Shown here piece after piece: positions 34,333 to 45,374 of a stretch of DNA of 64,000 nt. Made by a program: the position numbers and the translations under genes. Source of the DNA: Litoditis marina (taxonomy: Eukaryota; Nematoda; Chromadorea; Rhabditida; Rhabditidae); contig OZ038434.1 in the NCBI GenBank assembly GCA_964036275.1, positions 27,265,511 through 27,329,510 of the forward strand. Direction: 5' to 3'. The notes under the pieces were generated by a model that did not search any database, was not told the DNA's origin, and worked only from the letters and a program-made list of their open reading frames with translations. The first letter of the stretch is position 1, and each line of letters starts with the position of its first letter.

Positions 34333-37300
34333 TCACAATTGACGTATATCTTCAAGATTCTGGGACATTCTGCAATGAGAGAAAATATAGCTACTTATTA
34401 ATATCTGTCCTTATGTGACACCTTAATATCTACAAAAATGTAATTTTTGATTGGTCAAAGGCTTCTGATTAATTTCGTACGCTAAGATTTTCATCAAACG
34501 GATTGTACACCAAACATAGTGAATATCCAATTATTTCAAAGATATACATGAAAATATATGATAATTAGCTGTCTTTTTTCACAATGCTCACCTTTCCTGC
34601 GGTGAATTGATCAAGAGCTGCTTGAAATGGTCATATGCAACAGACGCCGGCGATTGTGGGAGCCTATAAAGCATGGACGACATTTAGAACCCCGAACATT
34701 TATTGGGAATCAGGTGTTTTATTTGGGTAATCGAACCATAAAACGAGCTGATATGTGAGTTTTTCACCAGTGAATGCGACTATTGGTAGAATTAGGGTGT
34801 TTCGAAATCTCGATTTCATTGAAAAACGGGCAATCTAATCGACTAACCAACAAAGTCTCCTTATATGCGCTATAAAGTGTTTCTGTTCATACAATAGCGA
34901 TACAAAAACCGGCAATACTAACGCACTGGGCAACTCGTAATCATAAATTTAAATTACCTACCTATTTTGGTCTTTCAAGTAGGTCAAGAATTCATTGTAG
35001 TGATCATAAATTGTATCATTGACAGCTTCCGACGGTAGCGGTCTGTAAAAAGACAAACACGAACAGTAACATAACTTTTTTCTGCCATTTTCGTAATCCA
35101 GATGTTTATATAATCATGATGATGCAATATTCAATTGTTTGAGTCACTATTTCCATTTTTTGCGCCAGCTCAAAACAAAAAAAGCAAAATGCATGTCACC
35201 AAAACGGGTCAATTGATGTTTTTTGTATAGAATGGTGGAGAACGTATTACTATATAGACCGGAAATTGAACGATCAAACCTCGCTAAAGCGTGAAAATTT
35301 CACCTGCCTTCAGTAAATTGGGAGGTTATTGAAATAAAGAATAAACACAGTGACGAGAAAGAAGAATATCAACATACGACTGTAACTAACCCCGTTGTAA
35401 CGTTTTGGAGCATGACGTAGTTTTCCTGGTGGGCTGTAGAACCTTCCCTTTCCTGTTCGGAATTCGCGGGCAAATTCACATCCTGTTGTTCATCCGAGGG
35501 ACTAAAGAATAGTGACAGACAGTACTCCGGAATAAAACGTCAATATTCTTTTTTCAACAAGTCAATACTTCAATTTCATTCTTTCAATTTCAATTTTCAA
35601 CGAGACAATAGAGTCAAACGTTTTTTTTTCGATCTTGCTTATGAAGATAATCTCATCGAAAACCGGGTTACTTTTTGATCAATAGTCATAACTGATTCAT
35701 GCGTTACAGTCGATCTACTCTCAGTGAAAGAGCAAAAAAACACATAAAACTGTCAACAGAAAGGATAACAACACTTGACTGTAACTCACGTTGTTCTTAC
35801 GTTCTGCACCATGTCATGTTCCTTGGAATATTCTGCTGGCGAATTCTCATCTCGACGCTGGTTCCTCACGCTAGAAAAATACTATGAGTGATCACTTGGA
35901 AATGAAAATGAGATTACCATTTATCTTCAACAGCTAAACGTTTTTAAACAGCATTTTCCTATGTAGTTTTTTTCTCTTGTATAGCTAGCTAGACAGAACC
36001 AAATTCAATGATCTTTGATTCGAAAAATAATTCACCAGAACTCATAGCTCCTGTTCCCAGTCGACTCCACAGCAGCTTGGTGAAAACTTTGGTTAGCATC
36101 AGAAGTTTGTGAACTGAAAACATACCAATCTGGGAGGTATACCATGTGAGCAATCAGTTAGCCCGAATCGATATTATACATTTGCCGTTAGTCAAATGGA
36201 ACAGTTAAACCTCAATAGACGAGGAAAACACGTTTTGCTATGTTCTACCTTATACTTCGAACTACCTTTTTTAAGAATTCGAAGTAGAATTCTATACTTG
36301 TGGTGATGAACATGTAGAGATAAAAGAAGAAAACTGGATGAAAAAAAGAGAAAAAAAGAATAAAAAGTTTTAAACAAACTTCTCGTGTAATTCTTTCAAA
36401 GCCGTCAATATTTTTCTCTCCGCAGCCGAACTCTGACCAAATTCAGGATGTACAAATTCGATGGGCACAGAGGTATCCAATTTCAGTTGAGATTTATATT
36501 CCTCTAGTGTCATTCCTTCCCAGCGCGTAGAACTTCTACGATGTGGACCGTACCCACTAAAACGAAAACTGGACTGAAAACTATAAAAGAAAATTGTCCC
36601 CACGAAAGAAAGCTACACAACGGAGTTATGACCTACTTTACGCAACTAATGTGTGGCCCTCTGAATTCCTCCAGAAACATACTTATCTACAAATTTAATG
36701 AATTATTGGTGCATAAGAATGAGTATTCTCAACACCGATCCCTTTTTATACTTACCCGAAACATTTTTCACTGAATGACTTTTCTGATCATAGTATAAAA
36801 CTCACGGTTATTGGGAATTGGCAGCGGACCAGGATTGGCCCCAGGTTGAGGTACTCCAGGTAAACCGACGGGAAGACCACCTCCAGCAGCAGGAAAGCCA
36901 CCCCCACCAGCAGGAAAGCCACCCCCACCAGCGGGCGGTCCACCCCCACCAGCGGGCGGTCCACCTCCACCAGCAGGAAAGCCACCCCCACCAGCGGGCG
37001 GGCCACCACCACCAGCGGGCGGACCACCTCCACCAGCAGGAAAGCCACCCCCACCAGCGGGCGGGCCACCACCACCAGCAGGAAAGCCACCCCCACCAGC
37101 GGGGGAACTGTCGTCTGAAGCACTCCCGTCAGAAGAATCGCCGTCCGGGGAACCATCATCACAATCAATTTCAGGCCCATGGTAATGAGAAGAATCGATA
37201 CACATAGCATGAGAAGAACATTCAACGGCTCTGGAAAAAACGCCTCAATCATGAGCAGTTCAGCATACACCAGTAAAACACCGATCAAATAGAGTGAGTG

Positions 37301-37941
37301 AGTTACCAGATATGAGGGTATAATAATTAATGATTCCGCACCGAAAACAGCCGAATTTTGACGTTTATGAGGTGAATCAGCATGCTATTTGGACAAACAC
37401 CAATATGAACGTTATCTCCAACAGGCAAATAAACCAATAACAGGTAAACCCTTGGTTATTTTTCACCTGTCATAGCTGTCTTCCACATCTTCGAGAGCAA
37501 CAGGGGAACTTCCACCGTCGGCTACCGATCCGAGGTCTTCATCAATGAAGGCCCATGTTTTTGGATCCGGAAAAGGTCGCGCGATATGAGTCCACCGTCT
37601 GTAAATTGGTAGAAAATGAGTAGTGTTCGGAAGGTTGAGAAAATGAGACCAAATGCCCAATCCCGAAACGTTGATATCCGCCGTCAAGTACTCTGATGAT
37701 CAGATTACTTCTCTGAATCTCTGAAAACTGACCTCTTCCGAGAGGCGAGAAGCATGAGGTGAACGAATGAGATATTCCGTGCAACTGTTCAACTGAAAAT
37801 GAAGCCGGTTAGCTAAGTCTAAAAATAGCGCATTCTAAGGCATAGCAAAAACGCACTGAATACACCAAAATTCAACTACACAACGTGAAAAAGCGTTTTC
37901 ATACCAGTCAGAGCTGAACTAATAGCTGGAGTAGGTTGGGC
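34333..37941 (-). CDS. Novel 12-exon Gly/Pro-repeat protein with duplicated short exons
   Basis: Exons in transcript order: 37941-37905, 37792-37733, 37692-37467, 37230-36806, 36783-36756, 36556-36380, 36113-36036, 35870-35790, 35501-35391, 35042-34962, 34663-34592, 34369-34333. All introns are GT-AG and the joined frame is open over 470 residues to a TGA at 34333. The first exons encode a globular-looking region (GIWSHFLNLPNTTHFLPIYR, RRWTHIARPFPDPKTWAF). The large exon has an acidic Ser/Asp part and eleven PAGGGG-type heptapeptides. Exons 6-11 each start and end in phase 2; two share a QNV(R/T)T ending and two a YDH(F/Y) core, suggesting exon duplication. The start codon was not resolved. 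No family is recognised; the middle is probably disordered. It lies antisense within the receptor array. Confidence 0.72.
36873..37103 (-). repeat. 21-bp coding minisatellite (11 units)
   Basis: Eleven 21-bp units within the large exon of the minus-strand gene encode the heptapeptide PAGGGG followed by F, P or L; the last unit is diverged (PAAGGGL). The plus-strand reading frame here (His/Gln-rich) is a shadow. Confidence 0.9.
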
Positions 37942-38631
37942 CTAAAATTTTGACTATAAACCTAATTCGATTGATCTGGAACGATACGTGGGCTGCAAAT
38001 CTATAAAGATTCTGATCTGCACACGACTTGCGAAAGGAATACAAATGAAACAAAAAAAAATAAACCAATTTAAAACAAAAAAGGAATGAAATATCGATTT
38101 TTCTCTATTTGGGAATTGACCGAAATAAAGGCCTGCAATGCACACTGTACGGTATAGCTGGGGCGCGGTTTTGGGTCGCCAGCGAGCAAATGGTCAGACT
38201 AAAAACCGGGAAGCGACCAACACTGTATTTATTAATGTAATAAGGAGTTTTTATAACTGAAATAGAATCTAAGTTTCAGTAAATGGTACAGATAACGACG
38301 TGAAACTCCAAGAACAGTTATAAAATCATCGTATTTGTATTTCATCTTCTAAACGAAAACAAAAACATGGCTACGGTGAGATTTCCTCAACCCAATTATT
38401 AAAAAACTCTTCTAAAGGCAATTAATTTATAAAAACCGTATTTTCTACCCTCTATCAACGAGTTTAAGCCCTCTAACTGTTGTTTTATCGGATTTTAGCC
38501 TTTGTCGGCGGCGAGCCGGTTCGTTGCCGATGCCCTGCCGGGTCGACCCGGCAGGGCATCGGCAGGATTCTATCCGAGTTATGCATTCTTATTCCAATTC
38601 AATGCAATTCCTCAACCACTCTATTGTTCAG
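37942..38631. other. Upstream of the minus-strand gene; first exon unresolved
   Basis: A minus-strand frame at 38145-37954 encodes a hydrophobic stretch (FVLNWFIFFCFICIPFAS) that could be a signal peptide, but no donor joins it in frame to the exon at 37941. A minus-strand ATG near 38310 is another candidate. On the plus strand ATGGCTACG|GTGAGA at about 38367 resembles a short first exon without an identified continuation. Confidence 0.3.
38525..38564. repeat. Perfect 40-bp palindrome
   Basis: Two 20-bp arms without spacer (TGCCGATGCCCTGCCGGGTC and its complement) centred on a GTCGAC site. Shares its core word with the inverted repeat at 33915-34031. Confidence 0.95.
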
Positions 38632-38775
38632 GTTCTCCACTACTACCTGACTGACTGGGAAGGATCGGCCGACAAAGACTACTATCTCGGACTTTTCTTC
38701 CGCTACAATTTCGTCGTGATAGATTTGGTATCACCCACTCCTCCATGGATTCTAGTTACCATAAACAACAGATGA
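38632..38775 (+). pseudogene. Orphan last exon of an SRG-superfamily receptor
   Basis: Begins after an acceptor (TATTGTTCAG) and encodes VLHYYLTDWEGSADKDYYLG through TPPWILVTINNR, then TGA. It matches exon 6 of the 52727 pseudogene, but the C-terminal tail is broken: a premature TGA falls where the other copy reads on, although tail text persists to about 38850. No exons 1-5 precede it; the minus-strand gene occupies that space. Confidence 0.85.
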
Positions 38776-41049
38776 AGAAAAAAAGTATTTAGAAACAGAT
38801 TTTTTTACGGGAATACTGTTACAAACTTACCACCATCTAGATAGACAAACCTAAAGGAGAATGACATTTTGGTCAAGTGGCTAGCGATCGACTATTGCAC
38901 TACTTGACCCGGGTTCGATCCCAGCTCGGAGCGTTATCTATATAATGGAGCCCGTAAGATATATTTAAGGTCACTGATGCCTATTTTCTCCATTTAGGAT
39001 TGATTTCGTTAAGTGTGTTTTTTTAAATTTTATGAATAAAGATTGCTGTAAGAGAACGGTATTTATTATTTTTCAGCACGAAAAATAGACCAAATGAACG
39101 TGAAAAGTGATTTTTCTCTTCTGAGCATCATTATTTGTTTCAACTGATGTTGTACTAATGAACGTCTTAATGAATACTGATGAATACTAGTGTCTCGAAA
39201 TAGTGTACGAACCGAGAGACGCAGAATGAAATGATGATCCTCAGATGTTCTGGCACATGTACTTCAATGTGTCAAGTGTACTCTCTGAGCTGAGCAGCGT
39301 TGAAATAATTCCGCTAACTACTTGTTTCCTGTCGGCGTAGCAATGCTTGCAACCTTATGAGAATTTCATGAAGACCCTGAATGAATGAATGAATGAATGA
39401 ATGAATGAATTTACTACGCAAGTGAAGCGTGTGATAAAAACCGAGAACGACAACTTATTATTTGTGGTCAGTTTCGAGTATTTTAAACCAATTTTGTTTT
39501 TGGTATTGGGAAACTCAGTTAAGTGTTCGTTCCTCTTGTTCTAGAGTTCGAAAAAGTATAAAAACGAGCTACTGATGAACTTATAATGTAGTAACACTGC
39601 AATCAATAGAATCTAATGAGAAGTTCATGAGATGTTCCTCATGATGTATCTCATGAGGTTTTTTAGAGTTCGATTCTCCGTCTGGTTATTAGAATGAAAG
39701 TGGGCGAAGGAAAATATAAGGATGAGTTCTGATTATCAAGATCCTCCTTATACAGCCCATGTTGCGAGTTTTTCTCAGCTGAACTAGTTTTTTCTGTACT
39801 TTTGTTCTTGCCCTTGAGGTACGTTGACGAACAATATTAAAAAGGAATATTCACCTGCGCGTTGGACTTGATCAGCGATCTTGTTACCGTTTCACTAGAA
39901 CCCACCCTTTCTTCTCAATACATCTGCGTCGAAAGCTGATACCAGATAGGTTTATGTATTTGAACAAACGTTGAAAGTTGTGGATATGGGATTCTCTCTG
40001 CACACTAGAAACTGAATAATCCCGTGAAGTTAGCATTATTTTGAGACATCGTGCACATTTTTGAGTTCTGCTGTGTATAACATGTCCCATGTGTCTGCAA
40101 ATGACTAACAGTATAACCTTCTGTTGTAATTTGCCTCCACTTTTTTCTGCATGTTCCGTTTTTTTTGAATGTCCTGGTGTCTAAAGACCTTGTATGCTTT
40201 TTCAGTCAAACATTTTTGGGTTCACTTGAACGCGAAACTGGAAAACTCGAGTTTTGCCGCAAAGATTTCAACTCCACTAATAGCTTTAAATAACTTTTAT
40301 TTTCACTCGATCAACATGTCTACTTAGAATCTCTTGAAATCAGGAAATGTGCATAATCTTGAATCAGGATAGATACGATTTTGAGTTAATAATTCTGCGA
40401 ACAGATTAACTTGATTATAATTTGGCCCAAGAGACGTGAAATTCTAGTTATTTTTTCGAATTGGTATTTTCACTGATTTCAAATTAGAGCGTCACGTAGT
40501 TTTCTAGAATTCGAGATTAAACGAGTATACAACCACGAATACTAAAGGAAAAGGTCATTCTATGTTTATTCTAACTCAGTTTCTCATTACATCATCATTA
40601 AATCGATAGTGATTTTCATTGTGTATTTAGCGAAAAGTTAATGAATTTGAAGAAAATGACCATATCTGAATTATAGTTTATACTAAAACTGAATTGAATA
40701 GTCACGTAAATTTAGCATTCTAATGAGAAATCGTGCACTTTGTAATTGCACGTTCCTGAGTTTTGCTGTGTTCAACATGTTTCACGTGACTGTGCAATTG
40801 ACTAACAGTATAATCTGTATATACGGCATGAGCTGTTCAAAACCTCTTTATGAACTTAGAAGTTACATTTGTGAATGTATTCAAAAGGTGATGTTTTGAT
40901 AATATTGAATAGATAACCTTTGTATTTTTCATTGAAATCGTTACTTGTGATGTGAAAGAAATAAGTGTTGAAAACCTTGAAAACTTGAAAACCTCAGTGA
41001 ACTTTTCGTGAGGTTGTGGATGCGTTTACTCATAAGTCTTAGTTTTTCC
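38776..41049. repeat. Segmentally duplicated intergenic region, copy 1
   Basis: Collinear with 52946-55081. Matching landmarks are CGAGAGACGCAG (39209/53191), TTCCGCTAACTAC (39309/53299), GAACAAACGTTGAAAGTT (39961/54048) and GAAAAGGTCATTCTATGTTT (about 40549/54739). It contains a tRNA-like repeat (38870-38990), a GAAT-type microsatellite (39380-39410) and two copies of a roughly 120-bp repeat (40008-40121 and 40689-40812). No gene seen. Confidence 0.75.
38867..39060 (+). mobile_element. tRNA-derived SINE-like element, family 2 (copy 1)
   Basis: A tRNA-like head with A-box-like TGGTCAAGTGGCTAGCG and B box GGGTTCGATCCC is followed by a conserved tail containing CTGATGCCTATTTTCTCC and ending TATGAATAAAGATT. 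Relatives occur at about 47380-47550 and, degenerate, at 52960-53085. The head lacks a normal cloverleaf, so it is not called a tRNA gene. Confidence 0.65.
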
Positions 41050-44000
41050 ATGTTCGACTGGGTCTGCTTGACGTACAACGATTTTCTCTCATCTGGCAAA
41101 GTTTACCCGCAACTTTCTGAAAACAGAACCTTCAAGTCGGACATCGCACATTTCAATCCGAACGCACTCGAGGGACGGAGTTTTCTCGAAAATGAAAACT
41201 TGATTCCGTACCTTATTTCGGCGGCAGCAGGTGTAGTTTTTCTACGTATGTTTACAATACAATACAAGCTTTATTTTTCTCCCGTATCACTGAGTGTTGT
41301 GTGAAGGTGTTGTTGGCGTCAAAAGGGCGCTGCGAGTTAGAGGAAAAGAGTCTTCTAGGATGACAACGGCTATCCTCCAAGACGCTGTCTGTTACATTCA
41401 GGTTGCAAGTTGTGTTATATGTAACGAGAAAATGTTATATGTAATGAGAAAAACTCTTATTTTTACCTTTAATTTTATCACAACACAAGAGTGACATTTG
41501 TGTACACTCTGTTTTTCCAAAACGAAGACAGCGTTATGTACGAATCGAATCAACGATGCGGGGCAAATATTACTAGCTAGCAGACGATAGTGTGTGTAGG
41601 TCAACATTGCGCAGTGAAAAAAGAAAAACAAATTCGAGTCATGGAAAAAAGCAATGACACCGTTTAAAGGTGGTTCATGAATAACATGAGAGAATGAAGA
41701 ACAAAAACGATCAATAATTTTCAGCAGTTCCATCAGTTTATCTCTACATTAAAATTGTTGCTGTCATAAAGTCATCGGAACTTGGCTCTCAGCCTTTTTT
41801 CCGACATTTTATTGTCGAAGCGTGTATGGTAAGTTGGAGTAGAAGAATTGCACAGGATAAATGTAATGGTTGTTATTAATTTTGTTTTCAAAATCATTGG
41901 AGCGTAGTAGTTTGGGAGTTTCACAGCCAGAATTCATCTCTTCTAGGGTAAATGAAATTTATATTCGATAGGGACAAATTTCACTTGTGGGAATGTGGAT
42001 TGTGTTCCGGAATAAAATTCTGGGTTAGTCGTGAACGTTTCAAGCGAATTTCTACTTTTCAATAATCCCAAGTGGAATGCTCAGGGCACATTATTTGAGT
42101 ATCATAGAGCCCTGCGACGTCAATATGGTCGTTGCCAACGGAAAGGCGGGAGGGTACTGTATATCTCACTTTCCGCTGTGTAAGCACACTTGTCTTCGAT
42201 TCAAAAGCTTGCTATTAATGTGCTCTAATAGCGCAGTGGTTAGCGCTCTGCTACGAATATTTTGCTCGCATGTTCGATTCCGGCGAGAGACAGAAACTAA
42301 TAAACTTGGCACTCACTATACATCTTTTAGAACGTGTTAGAAGTGGTTTTGAATTGGTTGATCGCTCGATTACCAAATCTGACTGTTTGTCGCTCGTGTG
42401 TCGTGTATATGCCCATCGGATTTCATCTGACATTTTTATATTTCCTGGACTCGTTTTTGAAAGTTTGGCAACTTTTCTCTTTTCTGCTTATTGGATTCAA
42501 CAGATGGACTGCGATATTTTTTCCTATGAATTACGATAAGGTTCGGTATAGTTTTCATTTATACTGTTAATCAATTGCACAATCACATGAGCAAAATGTC
42601 TCATTAGAATGCGAACTTTACGTAACTTTTCAACTTATTTCTAGTATATACGTGTTTATAATTACATTAATGAGAAGAAAATTGGCCATTTTTGTGGTTG
42701 ATCATAAGAACATTTATAACAGCATCGTCCGGATTGCAGAAAGGTTTAGATTCCAATCGGCTGGGTTCATAAAATCATTAATTCTATACGGGGGTTCATA
42801 CAATCAATAAATCGAGTATGTAGTTCATAACATTCGTGTATTTATAATACAATAAATGGTTTCAGTTGTGGCGAAACCTTCTCCCTATCGCTTGGTTGGT
42901 TATTTCTCTAATCTCACTGGGCTGTACTTGGTTCATTATTCCTTCACAGGCATATTTTCGACTATTCACTGTCGGTGGCGGTGCGAATATAGACTATAGC
43001 AAACCCCTTAGTCAGGTGAGTGCGCTAAATATTATGAGAAGTTGTATGCAATAACATAGTTCCCATAATAACACCTGCACCTTTACAACATCGTACCAAC
43101 AACTGTGAACAATTCGAAGTTATATGGCTGTAATTGACTCTAGATGTTTCTCCTTACATGACGAACGAGGGCCACTTCTATTTGAGTGTAGTTACTAGAT
43201 AGATCAATCAAAATCTGCTTTCTGAATTGCGATATTGATTTTTCCTCATTGTGTTCATATCCCGTGGGTGGAAGATGAATTTGAACTCTAAGAAGCCATA
43301 ATAATAGATAACTGAACACATTATAACTGAAAGAGGCTTTTTCTCTACATAAGGTGGTACGTTGCAACGAAATAATGTGTGCACCAAAAAATTTTTCACC
43401 GTATATAATTGTCGATTCAATCAAACTAACAGGAACATAAGTATAGTGTTTTTCATTCCTACTGAGACTCCTACAGTAGGATTTCGAAACTTCCAAGCCG
43501 TTTTTCTCACTCACTTGTGATAGGAAAAGTTAAGGATTTTCGCACCTCAATCTCGTACTCAGGGACAGTAAATATACGAATATACGAATTTTTGATGAAC
43601 TAAATTTTCAGCTTCACAACAGCCTTCGGAAATTTTGTAAGGTTACTGTAGGAGTCTCAGTAGGAATGGTGTGAACTATACAAGTTCGTTGAATTAAAGA
43701 AACCGTTCCGCTATAATTTGAGTTTCACGAGAAATTTGAAAACCTCAGAAAAAGTTTCTTAATGTCGTCCCATAGACCATGAAAAAACTTTCTAATTGAA
43801 AATTTGTAAAATTTGCATAATATCAAGCAATAAAGAAGGGAACTTGAACATTTTCACTGTGACGCAACTTGACTTGGTTCATTCACATCCAGATTTATTT
43901 TTATTTTTCAGTGTTTTAATGTGGACTCGTATGTGACAAAGTGTTTTAAAATCATTTTTGCACTTCTGTAGGCTATTTTGAGCATACCCCGTACGCAACC

Positions 44001-45374
44001 CCCCTATCGGTGTCATTACGTAAGCCGCTTTTCTGAGAAAACGAAGCAAGATAGGGATATAAAAGTATATGTTTTTGATAATGGTTTTTCATTTGCCATA
44101 GGGTCAGATTGTTAACTCAAAAGTGAAAATTAGAGAGGAACGGAAATTTTGTTTTTAGGGAAATTTTGTAAGGTTACTGTAGGAGTCTCAGTAGGAATGG
44201 TGTGAACTATACGAGTTTGTCAAATTAACAACGGCCCCGGGGTATGAAAATGAGAAGAGCAAAAATTTTTATTAGGATACGTTTGCTGCTGTAGCTCTCA
44301 TCTACCAATCTCTATTATCAACTCATTTCAATTTCGCCTCAGTATCCACACCAAACTACAAACAGTGGTTCAGAGCAAAACGCACAGTATCCAACTCTTA
44401 TTTGAGCGAGCCCTATACCCGAAAATGTAAAGTTATTGTACTTTGATCCAGCACAGAGACACACACAGAGACAATTTTCGTTGCAAATTTTCTTGCACAG
44501 AGACAATTTTCGTTGTAAATTTTCTTGCACAGAGACAATTTTCGTTGCAGTTCCGTCTCAGTACCCACACCTTCTATGCAGCTGTGTTCTCAACTACCCT
44601 CAACATGATCTTTGTACTTAGTTGCGTTACACGTCTGAAATTTGACTATATCACGGAAACCAATGGAAAGATACAACGATCTTTGTGGATTGTGGGGGCA
44701 TGTAACTTCGTTCTGCAGATTCTACAAACTATCAATCAGGTTAGTGTAATGATGACAACTCAAAAAACTTTATACATTTGTTTATCCATTCGTTTCAACG
44801 TTTACATTATAAAACTTCAATTGTTGGCGCCTAATCTCTACGCTACCTAAAAACATTGTTGGATGATGATTCATTACACACATGGAAGCTGGTAACATCA
44901 AAACGAGAAGATGAAATTCAATATAGAGAAATTGAATGAAGAGAATGCAGAGAGACACCTCGGAGTGCGAGAGAATGTACTTTTTCAGCCGACTGTTTTC
45001 ATTATACTAGAAGTAAAATGAATAGTCACGTGCAGTTAACAATCTAATGAGACATCGTGCACTTTGTCATTCCACGTTTCTGAGTTCTGCTGTGTTCAAC
45101 ATGCTTCACGTGCAATTGACCAACAGTAAACTTCATGCACACAGTGGGCTTACAGGTTCTCTACTACTATCTGTCTGACACCGAAGGTTCGCCCTGGAAA
45201 CGCGAATACCTTGGTTATTTATTCCGCTTCAACTTTGTCGTCGTCGACTTGATGTCGCTAACTCCCCCATGGATTCTTGTTCTTGTGAACGGAAGAATAC
45301 GAAAAGCCGTTTTTTCGAAGAGTTTATCTGTCCCAGAAACGGTCATTTCTCTACAACCATCGAGACACCACTGA
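41050..45374 (+). CDS. SRG-superfamily chemoreceptor GPCR, gene C (350 aa)
   Basis: Six exons: 41050-41230, 41725-41828, 42331-42540, 42866-43015, 44551-44739, 45156-45374, phases 1,0,0,0,0, frame open. Start MFDWVCLTYNDFLSSGK; glycosylation site NRT; exon 3 ends GFNRWTAIFFPMNYDK; exon 5 begins FRLSTHTFYAAVFSTTLNMI; exon 6 has MSLTPPWILVLVNGRIRKAV. Exon 5 is one codon longer than in A/B, a mark of the C-E subgroup (exon 5 of F is not seen). Seven membrane segments are expected, with presumed chemosensation. Intron 2 ends with a SINE copy whose tail directly precedes the acceptor, and intron 4 ends in a 32-bp tandem repeat that supplies the acceptor of exon 5. Sister to gene D by segmental duplication. 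Confidence 0.9.
42118..42320 (+). mobile_element. tRNA-derived SINE-like element, family 1 (copy 3, intron 2 of C)
   Basis: Head GGCGGGAGGGTACTGTATAT, tRNA-like unit with A box TAGCGCAGTGG and B-box-like TGTTCGATTCC, tail AATAAACTTGGCACTCAC. It ends about 10 bp before the acceptor CATCTTTTAG of exon 3, so the branch and acceptor region of this intron is at the SINE border. Confidence 0.8.
43016..44463. repeat. Repeats in intron 4 of gene C
   Basis: 43030-43140 matches 48299-48410, and about 43690-44130 matches 47852-48240 (for example CCCCGTACGCAACCCCCCTA). Within the intron, 43629-43690 and 44158-44222 repeat each other (GTAAGGTTACTGTAGGAGTC). These are dispersed repeats or a local duplication; no gene seen. 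The minus-strand frame at 43140-43514 has no recognisable content. Confidence 0.75.
44464..44550 (+). repeat. 32-bp tandem repeat forming the exon 5 acceptor of gene C
   Basis: Three units start at 44464, 44496 and 44528 with CACAGAGACAATTTTCGTTG. The first two continue CAA or TAA plus ATTTTCTTG; the third ends CAG and is the splice acceptor for exon 5 at 44551. The pyrimidine-rich acceptor block has therefore been multiplied, and only the last copy keeps the AG at the homologous place. Confidence 0.9.
45006..45130. repeat. ~120-bp dispersed repeat (third copy), intron 5 of C
   Basis: Shares ATGAATAGTCACGT-like start, GAGACATCGTGCACTTTGT-like middle, GCTGTGTTCAACATG and an end reading CAATTGACCAACAGTA with copies at 40008-40121 and 40689-40812. 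It includes CACGTG. Its nature is unknown. Confidence 0.7.

Noticed and set aside
36818..37207. His/Gln-rich plus-strand ORF of 129 codons
   Set aside because: Antisense shadow of the 21-bp coding minisatellite in the minus-strand gene; no splice or homology support.
36788..37288. 166-codon hydrophobic minus-strand ORF
   Set aside because: Alternative frame of the large exon; the PAGGGG frame joins in phase with both neighbouring exons, this one does not.
42218..42290. Functional tRNA gene
   Set aside because: A and B boxes are present but the unit is one of several diverged copies with the same non-tRNA head and tail; pairing of the acceptor stem is poor, so it is a SINE-like repeat.
44464..44550. 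CRISPR-like direct repeats
   Set aside because: Three head-to-tail 32-bp units without unique spacers in a eukaryotic intron; a tandem duplication.
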